NCBI GenBank assembly: GCA_014607495.2
Contig: CP053150.1
Span: 10,312,495-10,376,494 of the forward strand
Origin: Carposina sasakii
Lineage: Eukaryota > Arthropoda > Insecta > Lepidoptera > Carposinidae
Length of the DNA: 64,000 nucleotides
Direction of reading: 5' to 3'
Numbering within the stretch: the first letter of the stretch is position 1; each line of letters opens with the position of its first letter. The notes under the pieces are model-generated. The model saw nothing but the letters and a program-made list of their open reading frames with translations. It was not told where the DNA came from and ran no database searches. The position numbers were made by a program, and so were the translations under genes. Positions 33,415-46,412 of the stretch are shown piece by piece.

Positions 33415-34213
33415 AAGCTGTTCTCCGCGACTTCGTCTGCGTAGACAATAGAATCTAGTCTATGTTCTTCTCCGTATTCCAACTATATGTACCTGTATGT
33501 AAAATTTCAAGAAGATTAGTTGAGGGCTCTTTAGGTCAACTCGCCCTACTCGGAACTCGGACCATGGGATCAGTTAACCAAGCGAATTTATTTTTATAAT
33601 TTTCTTTAGTTAGTGGCCCTACTCTTTATTTGGGCAAAAAATGTATTGTTTATTTCAAGTCGGTGTACAGGCGTGTTCAAAACTGTTAAGATAAGTATAA
33701 ATGAAACAACAGGGATTCATGATATGAATAAAATTAAACAGTCTTTTGATAATCACGCATTTGAAAGTTTAAAAAAATCAACAACAAAAAGGAAAAAGAT
33801 TAAAAAACACACAATTCACTTATTATTATACAAAATTAATATAAGTAATTTCTGGTTTTGAATTGCATAAAATAAATTAAAATGTTAATTTTTACAAACA
33901 ATGACCTATAGTAATTTCACCGCTCAATAGTTGGTTTATTGTAGATATAGTCAATTAATTGTTTTTTCTAAATAATTATTATTGCCGACCATTAAAAATA
34001 AATATATAACGAAATTGAAAACTTTTCGTCGCGATTGTCCGCATTAAAAATACAGATAGTTGAAAAATTCAAAAATTCGTTAGGTCGACTGATCCCATGG
34101 GCCGTGTTCCGAGTAGGGAGAGTCGACTAAAGAGCCAGTTGAGTACGTAAAGCGTGAAGAGGTAACAAACAACTGAACAAACAAACTTACTTTTGTATTT
34201 ATAATATTAGTTG
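33415..34213 (+). repeat. GC-headed dispersed repeat split by an inverted-repeat element
   Basis: The left part starts with a diverged head (ctccgcgacttcgtctgcgt) and runs to gaagattagttgag. The right part resumes at tacgtaaagcgtgaagagg and ends 'gtatttataatattagttgg'. The interruption is the element at 33525-34136, with its 7-bp duplication. Confidence 0.65.
33525..34136. mobile_element. 612-bp inverted-repeat element with AGTTGAG duplication
   Basis: Left end ggctctttaggtcaactcgc and the reverse complement of the right end, ggctctttagtcgactctcc, match over about 60 bases (33525-33585, 34076-34136). Both arms include catgggatcag. The flanks are AGTTGAG at 33518-33524 and 34137-34143. The inside is AT-rich, with an 82-codon frame (33613-33861) lacking any domain. 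It looks like a non-autonomous DNA transposon. A 7-bp duplication does not by itself fix the superfamily. Confidence 0.78.
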
Positions 34214-34257
34214 GAATTGGGTTGTATATCTTCGTAGGCCTTTTTCCATAGTAGCGT

Positions 34258-34375
34258 CACGTAACATGTTTCATAGAGCATGTTACATAGAATAACTCCC
34301 TGCTTACCTGTCTATGTAACATGTTTCATAGAGCATGTTACATAGAATAACTCCCTGCTTACCTGTCTATGCGCC
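34258..34375. repeat. Two-unit 59-bp tandem repeat with a palindrome
   Basis: The unit containing taacatg...catgtta (a stem of 7 with a 10-base loop) and ctccctgcttacctgtctat is present twice in perfect tandem. Confidence 0.85.
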
Positions 34376-34854
34376 AGTACCTAGTCTATATTTACAATAA
34401 TTTTCAATAAATAACCGATTATAACAGATATTTTGCATAACTCAGATTTACTTAAATTTCAATCTCCTCTTCCTCCAATTTGGAATAGATGCTGCTAAAG
34501 TGTGAATATGTTTGAAAGATTATTACGTGCAAGTAAGGCTCATGTACTGTATCAGTCAGTAGGTACGTTAGTTGACCTTTAGAATTACAGACGAAGAATC
34601 CTCATGTAGATAAACAAGAAATTACAAGATTTCAAGGCATTACCAAGAGGTAGCCGTCAGCTATATGGTGTAGGGTTGCACATTCCAGGCAATGAATTAA
34701 TTCGATGAACAAATTACCATTGAGATATGGCACATTATAATAACCAAGCTCATATTATGTTTCACATATTTACTATGAAGTCTCATATTTAATAATCGGT
34801 AACTAAAAAGCGTTTATTTCACAATTATAACATTATTAAAGTTGACAGTCTCTA
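34376..34854. other. Unassigned AT-rich DNA
   Basis: Nothing recognised in about 480 bases. Confidence 0.45.
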
Positions 34855-34915
34855 CAGGATGTAACAAAAGGAGTATGTTAAGCCAAATGCTATGGAAATA
34901 GCCCATCATAGAGAT
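34855..34915 (+). mobile_element. Partial copy of the 260-bp miniature element
   Basis: The words caggatgtaacaaaaggagt and gtatgttaag.caaa, followed by tagcccat, match the left arm of 15688-15947. No right end is seen. The 94-codon frame 34892-35176 runs through it and is probably chance. Confidence 0.55.
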
Positions 34916-35231
34916 CATGACGAAAGAGATCCAGCATTCACGTTTAGCATAGCGAAGCAAAATGTGAAAGAGTTGCTAGACCTTCGCCTGAAACCCCTTC
35001 TTTTGTTTATTAGTCGACTCTTACTATATTATGTGGGTATTATGATTATTTTAGTGAAGCCCCCGCATCATTACAGGGCAAAATTATTCCAAGATATAAA
35101 TAGGTCAGTTACATTTTGCAATCTTAGAAAAAACTTTAAGATTTGGCTAGTGTATAGCTATCGGGATGAAAAATAACGTTGCCAATATGTAATTTAGAAA
35201 AGAGATGGTAAAATTCGTCATCCGAGTAATT

Positions 35232-35304
35232 GACCCGGTGGCTCAGTGGTTAGAGCACTGACACGCGGAATGCAGAGGTCGTGGGTTCGATTCCCACCCG
35301 GGTG
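35232..35304 (+). pseudogene. tRNA-like sequence in unit 1
   Basis: The segment gacccggtggctcagtggtt... ends ttcgattcccacccgggtg. It has a good D arm (gctc/gagc) and T arm (gtggg ttcgatt cccac). The acceptor pairs except for its first position. The anticodon arm has a bulged A and G instead of U at position 33. So it looks like a tRNA-derived sequence, not a working tRNA. Confidence 0.6.
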
Positions 35305-35555
35305 AGGAATTTTTTCCATTTCTTTATTAATAATTTTATAATATATAATATCTTGACTAAGAAAAATTTATAAAAACACTTCTCCATTAATATAACCCGT
35401 TAGGATATGGTTGATCGTTTCATCTTTAAACATTGTGCTGAGGGATTCAGCTTTGTTTGCCGAGATTTGGCTAGTGTATAGCTATCGGGATGAAAAATAA
35501 CGTTGCAAATATGTAATTTAGAAAAGAGATGGTAAAATTCGTCATCCGAGTAATT

Positions 35556-35626
35556 GACCCGATGGCTCAGTGGTTAGAGCACTGACACGCGGTGCAGAGG
35601 TCGTGGGTTCGATTCCCACCCGGGTG
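35556..35626 (+). pseudogene. tRNA-like sequence in unit 2
   Basis: The same tRNA-like segment as in unit 1, with g to a in the acceptor region and two A's lost from the anticodon region, so it cannot form a normal anticodon loop. Confidence 0.6.
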
Positions 35627-35672
35627 AGGAATTTTTTCCATTTCTTTATTAATAATTTTAAAAAACTTTAAG

Positions 35673-38600
35673 TTAGCCGTTAAAAGTTACCAGTACGGTT
35701 TTTATCATACGTAGGTTTGCGCGACTCCGGATTTAAAGTACTTCAATTAACGAATAGCATATCCTAATGATGAGTACCTACGTATTAAGCTTCGTTGGAT
35801 TGTCGATGAAAGGATAATTGAAACTTGAGACGCCATCGCGCCATTGGGTTCAATAAGTACAAGCGAGCGAGTGCCTTCAGTTCATCTTACCGACATATGG
35901 ATGCTGTATCATTAGTTTAATATGGTTTTTGAAAATAAATGTTTTGAAAGAAAATTTACCACACATTAAAATATCATAGACATAGTCATCGAAAGAATCA
36001 CATTCGCGCTTGTCTATGAATTTAGCTAGTGAATTTACAAGTCAAAACCAAGCAAAGTAGTACTACACATAAGTACTAATTCCTATTGAATGAAAGGTAT
36101 CCCAAAAAGAGCAGGACCACCATTCCTTGGCAGACGGCGCGGTACGCTGCGGATGTGCTCAGAGAGTTTAGCAAATTGTTCAAATAGACGCCAGTGACGG
36201 CTGGCCAGATGCCAGGCGGAGCGATGACCCTGTACCTTCGGGAAGCGAGTGGATATGTCACAATTTTTTGTAGAGCCCAAATATTTGTTGGTAAACGAAG
36301 TTTTTCTGATGGGCAATTTTATATATTTATAAACGGTATGTCATGAGAGTAGGTATGTTTAACTAAAATAATGTCGGATTGGACCAATTTATTATCTAAG
36401 GTAATAACTAAGTGTTTTTTGACATTTTAGGCTAAAGCCAACTTAAAGCTTGGGAGAACTTTACTCAAGTTAAAACTAAACATGGGAACTGAAGTCAAAT
36501 ATTGTAGGCTAGTGCGCCGAGTGCTTGGCCAATATCTTTTTGGCAGTCTTCCCCGGCCATTTGTATGTTTTATCTACGTAGTCATAATTCATCTTGTAAT
36601 GAGATAGGAACCTTCGCGACCAGTTTGCATAATAATTATTTAGGGTGGCACAACGCAACCGCAAACATTACTTCCTGTTAAAGTAATAATTTTTGTTAAT
36701 GACCCGACTTTGAAAAGGAAAATATAATAGTTATTTTGGTTGAAGAAGAAATTCAAACATAATGTAAAGTATTTCTATTCTCTAGAGTACATAACTGTAC
36801 TCCGAAATGTGAAATTACTTTTATATGTAAATCACTGAATTTATTTGCTTAAATATGCTCACAGGACCAAGACGAAGGACTTTTATTAATAACATCGCTA
36901 AAAGTTTGAGTATGTCACAAAATATAAAAGAGATTCATACTAAAGTTATTAAGAAGAATTCAGAAAATAAGGAGTATAAAATGCTGTATTTTACGCGTAC
37001 GTAACTCATCTCTCCCACCCAAGTGTGGTCGAGAGTTCGGTAACAGATGTCCCTAATTTTATCAGTAGAGATAAAAATGCAGAGGTTACATGTGTGTTTA
37101 GATAAGGAGTCCTGCGGGCTAGGGTTGGTTATTTTGGGATGCTTTAAAAAATCAGAACACACAGTACAGAGGTATACCTTTAATATTTACAGTTTGTATT
37201 AGAATAATTGTCTGGTATCTAGGTACAACTAGCTAAACAAATACGGTAATAATAGTTTGGTTATGTATGATTATAATGGTAAAATGAAAGAGCGAATCGC
37301 TAATAAACTGTGTGGAAATACAGGCAATTTTGATTATATTTGATAATTAGAATAAGTTCCCCTTGAAGAATTTGTTTTGATCTTCCGCTGGCTAAGCTAT
37401 TCTAGATATTATCATGATAAGCATCTTGTTTGGTTCCAGAGGCAATACGGAGTGACTGGTCAAGTTTTATGTCAATGGCTAATTAATTATCTTTCTACTT
37501 AAGACAAAATCTAAGCAGCCCTGTAAAGAAAATTATAACGTGTTAAATATACCTATATGTGGCTGCAGGTTGTTTATGGTGCAAATATAAATTAGGACTA
37601 CCAAGCAAACACGCGTGTCACAAACGCAAACATATCTCTCTCGGAAGAAAAATAACTGGAGCTTACTAAGTGCATATCATTAATCTGAGTTACTAAGTCA
37701 TCGCCATGCGTATACTACGTAGATGGTGGCGACTCTATCAAAAGATCTGTCTCATGCTTGTCATGCTTGTGACATTGTACAATTCGGGAACTGTTTCCTT
37801 TCGTATGTTTAGATTTCCAACGTTACTATTTTTAGTTCTAACGGAACTTCTGCTTATTTTCTCCAAATATTGGTAACATGCTGGTATTTAGGTCACTTTA
37901 AGCTTTGGCTGTGTACCCAAGTGTTCCAGATAGCATCAGCTGCGTTAATGTAGGTTAGATTCAGCGCATTCTGTTTTTTGAACGATACAAGAAAATGTAT
38001 TCATATTGCTACATAAATAGTACGTGTAATGTTTTTGGTTGCAATTATTAAACAGTGTCATTATGCCCAATCTACTTGTATAGTAAACTTTAGTTAAAAT
38101 AAAATTATCGTCTCAAACGTACCTATTTTTAGAGATCTTACATAGTTACCTAAATTCTACTCGTAAATATTTAAATAAAGATGAAGATACTGGCAAAGTT
38201 TTTCCTTTGATTTCTTTGTTTCTGTGAATAAATTTAATTACGTCGAACACAGTAGGCAAAGATTAAGCAAATAGGTCGAATGCAAAAAATTTGGGTTACA
38301 ATAGTTAAAGTCAACCAATTATTGGGTCCAATCAAATAAGGTCCTTTACTGGGAGTCTTGTCGAATGAAGGTAGGTACCTAATTTTCCGAATTGCGATAT
38401 CGAAAAGGGCAGTTTTTGAGTGTTTCACAGCCTCTGAAGTCATTTCGTCACTACAACTTGATTTAGGTTTATTTCATTAGTTTTTTGTTATATTGTAGGT
38501 AGGCACTACTGGTTATTGTGTGCTATTATTGTATAGATAGAGTATTTTGTACTTTTATGATGGCATGCTCGGTTGTAGTCCTTCTATAAAGGACCTATCT

Positions 38601-40195
38601 AATAAATATAATTGATTTGAGCAAATAAATAATAATTTCATTTCATTTATCGTACATGAATAATAATTTCGACATCAAACATGATAGACATAACAGCGAA
38701 ATGAAAAATAATAACGATTCGCTCATTATTTATGGGTACCTATGTTGTAATATAAATTAACAGGTCCACCTAATTAAATCCTATAGGTAAAGTATAAGGG
38801 ATGGTTCCAAAGTTATTTCCTCTGATCTATAATCCAACTTTAAACAGCTAGTTATTATGTAAAATAGTTTATTAACAATTCAACTTCGATATATGCACTC
38901 TCTCAAGCTACAGCCACATCTCTACACCTTTTTTCACTTGTACAGATACACACCACGCGTGTGCACTACAAATTAGTGTGTAACTGTTTACCGCGTGCAC
39001 AATACGTACTGTAGATGAAGGACATAGAAGATATGGCCCATACGTATAGGTGAAAACTGAGCGTAAATTTTTTTAAAGCTCGCTATAGTTTATATTGGTA
39101 TTTTATTTTTGTCACCTATAAGTAAAAACATGTAGATGAGAACATTTATACCTATATGTATATGTATGTCTAAAGTATAAGGCAATATGTTTGCCAAATA
39201 AAATAAGTTCCATATATATTTTTTAAATTAAAATGGTAAACATACTTTGACTCGATTTACTACCCTACGACAGTTGTTACAGTTTTTAACAAAACTCTTT
39301 TGTACGTATGTACGCGATTGACTAAAGAATATTCATAGTACATACTTCGCGGGCACGCTTGTTCGATCGGCTTGCGGTATCGAGCCTACTTTTTATTTAT
39401 TTCAAATTTTTAAATTGAAATAAATAAAAAGGAATTTATATTTATTTCAACGTCTCTTATTCGCAAAAATCGTTGGAAGGAAAGGTAGATCACTTTGGGA
39501 AGGAAATGTTAGTTAGTAGGTAACTGGTAGGCTACATCGGCTTCTCCACTCTGCTCATCTTTCACGATATGTACATAGCCGGTGTAGTAATACCATTATT
39601 TGTACAACTCTACATTATTACTGAGGGCAAATAAGGAAGACGGGACAGGCACATAGTATGAGTGAGGCTTTTGGGTGCGTTTTATCTAAAATGGTTTATG
39701 TTTTTATAGCGACATCGTTTTATAATCACTGTGTACTTGTTTACATAATAATGAACTAAGAAGGTAAGGATCACTCGCTGTAATTCTGGACCTGGTATAG
39801 TCTATCTACATTCATCTCCGTAAGTTTAGAATAATTTTTAATTTTAAGTGGGTATATAAAAAATCTGAGTAAATACGTAAGTAGGTACTTACATATTTTT
39901 TATACACCCATCTATTTACCTACGTACATGTTTCACAAAAGTAGATATTATATTGAATAATACATTGTATCGTAGAATAATAATTCAAAAAGGTCCCAGA
40001 CAAAAGTCCTGAGAAGAACTAGCTAGCTATTATTACCTATTAGTATTGAATAATTTTTATTAATAACATTTTTATTTCATGTGAATAACCATGATTGTGT
40101 ATTATTTTCTAAATATCAAGGTACATTTTATTTTACATTGCAATGATAAGCATTTATTTCAAATTATTGTGTTAAGTATACTATCTACTTCTATA
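35673..40195. other. Long AT-rich stretch, no recognised gene
   Basis: About 4.5 kb. The only compositionally distinct block is 36090-36320, where minus-strand frames of 61 and 77 codons are open. One contains GHRSAWHLASRHWRLFEQFA. I do not recognise the family; it might be a host exon or an old transposon fragment. Other short frames (36935-37162 and 38234-38443, minus) have no support. Confidence 0.45.
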
Positions 40196-40197
40196 TA

Positions 40198-40520
40198 CAG
40201 TAGAACGCCGATTATCCCAATTAATTGGGACCGGGGTCGATTCGGATAATCGAAAATTCGGGTAATCAGACATAGACTGGTAATAAAGAAAACCGAACTG
40301 TCACACCGAATAAACTTTATTAAGTTTAACAAAACATAGTTCTACAATAACGCTATTTGACGTTGCAGTTGAAATATATCTGGACTCCAGCGAGTTCCAA
40401 CTTGTTACAACAAAACAAAACAAAAATTTTGTTTTGATTTTTTATATTACGCTTAGGACCGATTCGGATAGGTAATTGGCGATTCGGTCAATCGGCGTTC
40501 GGATAATCGGCGTTCTACTG
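40198..40520. mobile_element. pogo-like miniature element (323 bp)
   Basis: Left end cagtagaacgccgattatcc and right end 'cggataatcggcgttctactg' are inverted copies. TA lies on both sides (40196-40197, 40521-40522). The end sequence strongly resembles that of pogo/Tigger-type Tc1/mariner elements. No transposase is present. Confidence 0.88.
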
Positions 40521-40522
40521 TA

Positions 40523-43500
40523 TACCTATTTCTACTATTACTTCCAGATTTTTTTTAATTACATAAAACTGTAAATCACCTCACCTTTCACGTTGATAAA
40601 TTAATGAATTTTCCTATTTTTGAAATCGTACCAGAACTCGAAATACAAAACAAAACCGCAAATAAATTAGAAATCATAGTTAATTCTCAGCCGTCAACGA
40701 TAGTGTCCATAAATCCATGTCCCCTTTTTCCTGTCCCACGCAGCACAATCCTGGCCACAGATTACTTACTGCCACTAATCTAAAAATACTAAAGGTTCGT
40801 GTCGAAAAGAAGAAAACTTGCAGAAAGGAGGAAACGTTCGAAACATAAATTTTTCTTGGGCCATTTATCTGGCCCACTGGAAGGGACCCAAATTGGGGCA
40901 GGGGGCGCGAATTCCTCCATTGTCATTCAATCGAATCAAAGTAGTATTGTGTTTAGAATTCCATTCCTTTTTTAACCTAGATCCTTGCTTCCCTTGAATA
41001 AGGGTACATGGGACGTCATAGATTTGAATGTTTTGGTTTTTCCATATAAACAGACTCGGGTTCGGATTTAAAAAGAGAAAATTCTACTTTGAGCAAGAGG
41101 TTTTTAAAGATTGCTTATTATTGTCACTGTAGCTTGAAGGCATGTATATTAAAGATGATGCAGCTATGTTAGCAATATTAACTTCACCTGCATCTAGGCT
41201 TAGGTGGAAGCTCCATGGACATTCCATTGATATCATGCCATAAGAAACCTTAATCAAAATATCTGTAACCTTCTTTCATGTCTAAATTGACGTTCCTTCT
41301 CATTAACTAATACAACAGAATATTTTAAAGTTAATGTACAGTAAATTAGTAATACAGAACCCATACGACACGTTTAATTTAAGCAGTATGTGATCAACAT
41401 TGTAATAAATACTCGGCAACAAAACGAATACAATACGCGTGCGTGTACTCCTAAACTCTACGATGAGTTTGCGTTTATGTCCATGCGGAAACTGTAGCTT
41501 CTAAGTTTACAGTACAAAGTTAGGCCTTACTTCTCGGAGATAAAGCGTACAGACAGTTGAAAATGCGTAATTACTTTGGTAATGCTTTATTAAGACTTAA
41601 CTAATTGCATGTGGTTAGACTTGCATTATATTAACTGTTGTTCCAAAAGTGCTCTGAGTAGATAAACCTTTTAAATATTTGCTTTCAAAGAGTTGCTTAT
41701 GTGAAATATACATACATACTGATGTAGTACTTTTAACAGAGACAGAAAATGTTTTGAATTACTTAACAAAAATAGGCTTGTAAATTATTTACGTACCGAT
41801 ACCACAAACACAGTGAGATACCCACACCTACCTGTTTAATATTCTGAAGTTGTAAATAAAGCTTTTAGTTCCCGGAACCTTTCCATACTTAGCAGTTGGT
41901 AACGTAATACTAGGCGTACATTCGCATACGGTATTCCTCCATATTATATTTTATTTAACTAGGCGTTTGACCTACACTAATTGATTAATTTGGCATTGTC
42001 TAGCTATAATAATATGACAATGCAAGTTTCTACACCATAACTTTGTCATACAAAAATGTACTTTTGGCAAAAATAAGTACATTTTTGTAATATATAGTTG
42101 CAACTCTACGTTCTACGGTTAATAATAAATTAATAAATAATTGCGATGAAGCCTGAACATTCGAAAAATCTACATTACAATTACAAAAACAGATATGTAT
42201 CATAAAGATACGTATAGAGAAAACTAAAAAACGTAAGAGAAGCCACACCTTTAAAATAATATTTGTTTATTTTAGAAGCCTTCACACCAAAGAAAATCTT
42301 TTGTAAAGAAATGAGAGTTCTCTGTATATTTGAAATGTTTACCCTTTGACCCCATTGTTAGCGAAGTAAAATTATTTTGTGTATTTGTTAGATGTCTTGA
42401 TATCTTTTGATGTTTGACGGTTGTATTGTATAAGTTAGGTCGAGTCCAGTTTTAATGTTGTATTTCTATGTTCTTTAGTATTTCAAAAGACCCTCGATGT
42501 CGACAGGGCCTAACTTACCTTTAGTTAGTACCTAATTAAGGCATCTTTTGTATTTGCATTCTGATAGATAAATAAATATTGCATTAACAAATGAAATAAT
42601 ATTAAGTTACTTTATACCAGACTTACAAGGAAGGGTAATGTTTTTTTCCAACTTGTAAACATCATTCCACACCATTACAAACATGACATATATCGGACAA
42701 CGTTAAAGGAAAACCAACACAATTTTGTTCAACATGTTCACTACATAAACTTAATTTGATAAACACCTCATTATTCGTTTTATTGCGAGGCAATAACTTG
42801 GTAATTGTGCTGAGGTAAAAATACAGCCAAATGTAAATTTTTATGGCTTGCTCGCGGACCCGTACCCAATATATTCATGTCCTTCATGGAAGCGAGAGGT
42901 AAATGAATTTGTGAAAGTACAAAGCTCTTGTAATTGTGGAAGTTTAGTTGCTAAAATTACTAGTTGTTACACTTTTGACAATATTTGATTATAGCTTAAA
43001 ATTTAATTATTTTACTATCGTAAAACCTGATCCAGTGTTTAGTAGATGTAGAGCTAATAATAAACGGTATTGACCTAATAATGTATAAGAAGCTATTTTG
43101 TCTTGTAGTCATCACTATAGGGAAATATCAAATGTAGTCAATTTGTATTATAGTCCAAGAACAACCCCTTAACTTAACATTTGACTAGGTAGGTCTCAAG
43201 GTTGACCATTAATACGGCGAGTTTTGTGTTTGAATTCTGATAAATAAATGAATCCTAGGAAATTAATATTAGGTAATTTTTACCCGATTTACAAGTTCCT
43301 CCTTAAGCTTTGTTGACGATGTTTGCTTTCTAAAAGTTCAGTTAGGTAGTTCTTACTGTATATAATGAAAAACTGCCGTTCATCCTTATTACTTCGAAAA
43401 AAGAAGGACATGCTCAAATACTGTTCATGCACATGGTCAAATCTTCGAGATTTCTTCTATCGTCTGTGCTCCGTCATACATTCTCCTTTCTTGTTAACGT

Positions 43501-46169
43501 CACTTACCACAAACAACTTCGTAAGGACACGCTCTTGAATTTTGCAAATCGACGCGACTTTTATTACTTTTATTCGTGCGTTCGGAAACCGAAAATTCGG
43601 AAATTGATAAGTTTAAATACGTGCTTACAGAAAAATATTAGTGAACAATCTACATAAATAGAACGAGAAAGAATAATATATAAGTATATTGTAGGTATAA
43701 GTAGGTTGTAGGTATTCGTGAAATCGCGGGCTAAGTGTGTATCCGGTCATACATTGTAGAGTTCCGTAGTTTTATCACACTTATATATATTTTATAAATT
43801 GTTCGATTTATTAGGTACTTTCTAAAATAACATAACACCTCGGTAATTACTAGGAGAAAAATAAAGTAGGTAGCACTAATTCTTCATTAACCTAACGATA
43901 GGGCACAATAGGTTAAAAAAATAAGCCATTTGTTATTTGGGGAAGTCCAACCGTGAAATGATAAACAATCGAACCGCTTCGAGGTTGGTTCTGTATCAGC
44001 AGACGCCGAACTGTCTGCTCCAGATATTGGAGTATAATAGTAAATGGAAAGAAAATATTCTGTGTTTGACCTCTTATCCGATGCAATATGTCTAGTGTAC
44101 AATGGAATCCAATTTTGGCTTGAATTGATGATTGAATGAAAAAACGCAGAGCCTGCGTTGCGTACCCAGCTAACTGCATTTGCATGAGCGTGTGCGTAGG
44201 CGTAGACGTATGCGTTACCCGGTGTGACATCGGGGTACACCGTTACCACGTGCGTGACTACGACGTGGTTACGTGCGTGGTTACGTTACGCATCCGGTGT
44301 GCTCAAGTCGCAATGGTTCAGGACGGATTAATTTAATAAAATAATAGATACCATGAATGTAAGCCTCGAGAAATTCAATTAACTTGATCTCGACGACAGG
44401 GTTTATTGTTACTTAGTTAACCCTGAGATCTTAATAGGATTATTTTGTTGTTATCGGAAAGCAAAAGTTGCTTGTTTAATTAAGAATCACAAAGACAAAA
44501 AAGTGTTATGAAATTGCAACTGCAATCTTTATTAAATAGAAAATACCATAGGACCCACAAAAGCTAAAAATAAAATAAAAATTCCAATATTATTTTTAAT
44601 ACATAATTAATGATTGCGTAGAGCGTATGATTTTTATTCCAAAGTTACAAAGGGCAAAAATAAATAATTATAGATTAGGTACACAATATAAAAGGAATCC
44701 AAACCATAACAATATAGAATATCGAGCCAAGTAGGGTGCGGTTGAGTTTGCCACGCACGTCCACTAATGCAGGGAGGATATCACGTATTTCGCTTCCATT
44801 CTACGTAACTACAAATTTGGACATAGCCAGCTCATCTTTGGCGTTGTGTCAGATTATTTTTCATACTGGATTTACCAAGTAACTTGTATGTTATATGCAT
44901 CGTGCTGTTAACCCTGCATTAAGATTAATGTCTGATGCTGTCTCCACACCTAAGATCTATCAAACTGCACAGCTTATTTTAATATGGCTTTCATCAAAAG
45001 AAAAAGTATTGAAGAGAAGGATAACACATACATGTACCTATCTTTTAATAACACATGCAGCCGATTTTGTATAATATAAATTACTAATGTATTTCATATG
45101 TAGGTGTATGATGTTATTAGCTAGGTACTCGTATCATTAATAAAGCGTGAAAACCACAAGTTTGTAATGTAAGATTATGAAATAATTCGTAATGAGATTA
45201 TGACCAATATCAAATTAGATCAAGGTGTTCCACGAGTGGGTAACGTCATTTCACGTGATGTGAGGATGTTCGCTTCAGTAGTAGGTACGTAAAATAACGC
45301 CGCCAATATTATGTAAAATTGTTGCGTAGAGGTCCTTTCGCAATATCACGAGTCCCGAGGCAACTATTTCATGTTAATTTTGCTAGACCGTACTTATACT
45401 TAACAAGTAGAGTACAGTTTGTAAGTACCGAAGACGTAAAAACGCTATGTGGATCTGAGCTAGTATATGTGAATAGTCTATGGATCTTACCAACCTTTGG
45501 GAACAAGGGTAGCTATACTTACCGAATATTTTGCTTTTACACTGCTTAGACTTATAGTTTTATTTCGTAGGTATTAGCTCAAGTTATCTTGCCTGTACTT
45601 ACCCCAATTTCAATGCAGTTACGTGATTACTTACCAATACTCATTTTTTTAAAGGTTAGCTCTCAGATAGTATCGTAGACGATGTGTGGACTAAAAAGTG
45701 GGCAATAGAACATAAATAATTACGTAATTTATACAATTTTCATAGAGGATTTTAATTACGCCAAAAGATCACGTAATAATCTGGATAGAGCTTCCAAGTA
45801 GCCATAGCAACGTACTTAATAAAACTTTTCCTTGTACTCGTGTAAACACGTCACTAGTAAATTATCCAAGGGAGGAGATAAGGCAAATATATAAGACTTT
45901 ACGTCTCGCCGGCGGCAGCGGGTTGGGGCAAACAAATAAAGATCAATGGACGGCTTAACCCGCAGCGCTGTTGAAGCACCTGATCCCCTATTTAGCAGTT
46001 GATCTGAAAGTTACGAGTACATGTCTGTCTCCTTGAGTTATATTTCCCTTGAACCGAATAGCATTGTTTTTATAAATCATGAAAGTTAATTATTAGGTAC
46101 CTACCATAAGCGATCACACATCCAATAAGCACATATGAGAATGGTATATGGTCTGGTTCTGAAATACTG
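40523..46169. other. Long AT-rich stretch, no recognised gene
   Basis: About 5.6 kb. Compositionally unusual pockets are 40680-40930 (includes ggggcagggggcgcgaatt) and 44130-44320 (acgtg-rich, with a CACGTG E-box-like palindrome). Both are without a recognised coding product. Open frames at 42030-42248 (minus), 43427-43657 (plus), 43887-44249 (minus) and 45319-45549 (plus) show no domain. Parts of 42540-42650 and 43200-43320 look weakly alike and may be an old duplicated repeat. Confidence 0.45.
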
Positions 46170-46412
46170 TCAACTAGTGGACGCCCGCGACTCCGTGCGC
46201 GTGAATTGCAGAAAAAACAAAATGTCGAAATTACCCGGGATAAAAATATTTTCCCGGGATAAATTTGTAGCCTTTGTGTTATTCTGATATGTAAGCTATA
46301 TTATTGTAAAGTTGCATCAAAATACATTCAGTAGTTTTTGCGTGAACGAGCAAAAAATATCCTTAATACCTATATACATCCTCACAAACTTTCGCGTCTA
46401 TAATATTAGAAG
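46170..46412 (+). repeat. GC-headed dispersed repeat copy
   Basis: Starts actagtggacgcccgcgact and includes 'gcagaaaaaacaaaatgtcg' and the inverted pair 'cccgggataaaaatattttcccggg'. It ends 'gcgtctataatattagaagg'. About 243 bp, no minisatellite. Confidence 0.7.

Larger units (their letters stand above)
35141..35659. mobile_element. Two-unit insertion with tRNA-like core and 13-bp duplication
   Basis: Unit 1 (35141-35338) and unit 2 (35464-35659) are nearly identical; I see two substitutions and one 2-base deletion. They are separated by a unique 125-base linker. The whole is flanked by aaaaaactttaag at 35128-35140 and again at 35660-35672, a 13-bp duplication of the kind made by LINE-type integration. 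Each unit has a tRNA-like segment in its middle. It could be a dimeric SINE, or a miniature element with about 197-bp terminal repeats and a short core. Confidence 0.72.

Noticed and set aside
33613..33861. Transposase inside the 612-bp element
   Set aside because: 82 codons of Lys/Ile-rich sequence without any catalytic motif; the element is non-autonomous.
35232..35304. Functional tRNA gene
   Set aside because: The D and T arms are good, but the anticodon arm has a bulge, position 33 is not U, the first acceptor pair is mismatched, and the sequence is embedded in a duplicated mobile unit.
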